From an uncultured Saprospiraceae bacterium (GTDB lineage: Bacteria; Bacteroidota; Bacteroidia; Chitinophagales; Saprospiraceae): a DNA stretch of 7,663 nt. Below, piece after piece: positions 6,827 through 7,663 of the stretch. The first letter of the stretch is position 1; every line of letters starts with the position of its first letter. The stretch is taken from NCBI GenBank assembly GCA_937952155.1, contig CALFYH010000074.1:1-7663 (forward strand). Direction: 5' to 3'. The notes below the pieces were generated by a model. The model did no database searches. It was not told the DNA's origin and was given only the letters and a program-made list of their open reading frames with translations. Both the position numbers and the translations under genes were made by a program.

Positions 6827-7634
6827 ATGAATTCAATTTCCCGAAACTCGACAGCGATGTTGATTTTATCAGGTATTTGTATCTTAAGTGCAATTTTTTT
6901 ACCAATATGGAATATTTATCTGGATGCTCCGCAATACCCCGAAGGACTAGGTCTAAGCATTTATGCCAACAAACTCGGTGGAGATGTTGACATCATAAAT
7001 GGTCTAAATCACTATATTGGAATGAAAACATTACATGCAGAAGAGTTTATCGAATTTACTGTTCTTCCTTACATAATTGGCTTTTTTGGAATATTGGCTA
7101 TTATCACAGGACTCTTTCTAAAAACGAAAAAGAGTGTAATTATTCTTTTGGTTTCATTTTTAATTTTCGGAATTTTAGCCATGTACGATTTCTGGAGATG
7201 GGAATACAATTATGGTCATAATCTAGACCCGAATGCTGCGATTATAGTTCCTGGAATGGCATATCAGCCTCCTTTAATAGGTTTCAAACAATTACTCAAT
7301 TTCGGTGCGTATTCGATCCCTGCGATAGGTGGATGGTTGATGCTAGTTGGCGGTGTATTGATAGGATTGGTATATGTGTGTGAAGCGGGAATTATAAAAT
7401 TGTTCAGTAGATCGAAGGAAAAAGTGGCCTCTATGGTTTTTTTTTGTGTGTTTTTAACCAATTGTAGCCCCGAAGGACCTGACCCGATCATCTTGAATAA
7501 GGATATTTGTTCCTTTTGCAAAATGAACATTTCTGATGGCCACTTTGGAGCAGAAATCATTACAGAAAAAGGCAGGATTTTCAAATTTGATGATATTTCT
7601 TGCATGATGGCATACAAAAGTCAACATCAGGATT
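6827..7634 (+). CDS. NosB-like membrane protein continuing in frame into a NosL domain (3' truncated by the end of the sequence)
   Basis: From ATG 6827 there are 269 residues of genuine sequence. Residues 1-200 form a four-helix membrane protein: helices at about 11-32, 76-98, 102-121 and 167-187, with both ends predicted cytoplasmic. The first outside loop (33-75, with DAPQYPEGL and NHYIGM) looks strongly constrained and carries H62, M66 and H70. This matches the kind of protein encoded right after nosZ in clade II clusters and called NosB in Wolinella; its role is not well defined. Without a stop the frame enters a NosL domain (203-269). Starting at 6827 is preferred over an upstream in-frame ATG at 6728, which sits inside a hairpin and would add 33 residues of no recognisable character. 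The TAG at 7634-7636 is made by adapter bases, so the true C-terminus is missing. The gap to nosZ is 140 bases. Confidence 0.8.
7433..7634 (+). other. nosL: NosL copper-chaperone domain within the fused frame (possible separate nosL start)
   Basis: Residues 203-269 of the fused frame look like the N-terminal half of NosL: a lipobox-like FLTNC (C213), then CSFCKM (C228, C231, M233), then a FDDISCMMAY segment (C259, M260, M261), matching the family pattern CxxC-x-M and FDDIxCM. NosL is a periplasmic or outer-membrane lipoprotein that delivers Cu(I) to NosZ. The ATG at 7433 could start a free NosL, but its signal (MVFFCVFLTNC) is very short and lacks a basic start, while the basic stretch SRSKEK lies just upstream in the same frame. 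Fusion, internal initiation and a non-ATG start (TTG at 7400) all remain possible. Confidence 0.75.
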
Positions 7635-7663
7635 AGATCGGAAGAGCGTCGTGTAGGGAAAGA
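7635..7663 (+). other. Illumina TruSeq adapter read-through (artefact, not genomic)
   Basis: From 7635 to the end the sequence reads AGATCGGAAGAGC followed by GTCGTGTAGGGAAAGA. This is the reverse complement of the Illumina universal adapter end, exact over 29 bases as I recall it. The leading A may be the A-tail of the insert. Genuine sequence therefore stops at 7634, and nothing in these bases should be annotated as biology. Confidence 0.98.

Noticed and set aside
7264..7617. Minus-strand open frame of 117 codons over the NosB/NosL gene
   Set aside because: Antisense to a gene with clear membrane helices and NosL motifs, with no recognisable protein features of its own.

Overview
The window reads as Bacteroidota DNA, most likely from a Saprospiraceae-like member of the phylum. 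It is AT-rich. The first gene ends in a type IX secretion (Por) sorting domain, which is confined to this phylum. Start codons are preceded by A/T-rich stretches, not Shine-Dalgarno sites, and most products are lipoproteins or secreted proteins. The family-level guess is inference from protein style only.

Layout. Positions 1-513 hold the C-terminal end of a secreted, T9SS-exported protein (+), closed by a strong intrinsic terminator (520-555). A small lipoprotein of unknown function runs convergently (639-1025, -). A non-coding stretch (1026-1356) carries a perfect 15-bp terminator hairpin for the next gene, a secreted S9 prolyl-oligopeptidase-type peptidase (1357-3996, -) with an unusual C-terminal extension.

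Divergent from the peptidase is a clade II (atypical, Sec-type) nitrous oxide reduction operon (+): a mono-haem cytochrome c lipoprotein (4182-4673), NosZ (4695-6686), and a four-helix membrane protein resembling clade II NosB that continues in one reading frame into a NosL-type copper-chaperone domain (6827 to the end of genuine sequence). A perfect 8-6-8 inverted repeat with the TGA-N6-TCA core of CRP/FNR-family operators lies at 4111-4132, 29.5 bp upstream of a Bacteroidota-like -7 element. This spacing suits activation from about -41.5.

How the genes work together (inference from family knowledge): the cytochrome would pass electrons to NosZ, which reduces N2O to N2 at its CuZ centre via CuA. 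NosL supplies copper for the active site. NosB is a clade II membrane partner of poorly defined role. Further nos genes (nosDFY) are expected beyond the right edge.

The last 29 bases (7635-7663) are not biological. They match the Illumina TruSeq adapter, and they create the apparent stop codon of the last gene, which is therefore truncated. The left-most gene is also cut by the window edge. No RNA genes, insertion sequences or CRISPR arrays were seen. The system is recognisable, not wholly new. The most notable points are the NosB-NosL fusion, the predicted lipoprotein nature of NosZ, the operator upstream, and the peptidase extension.
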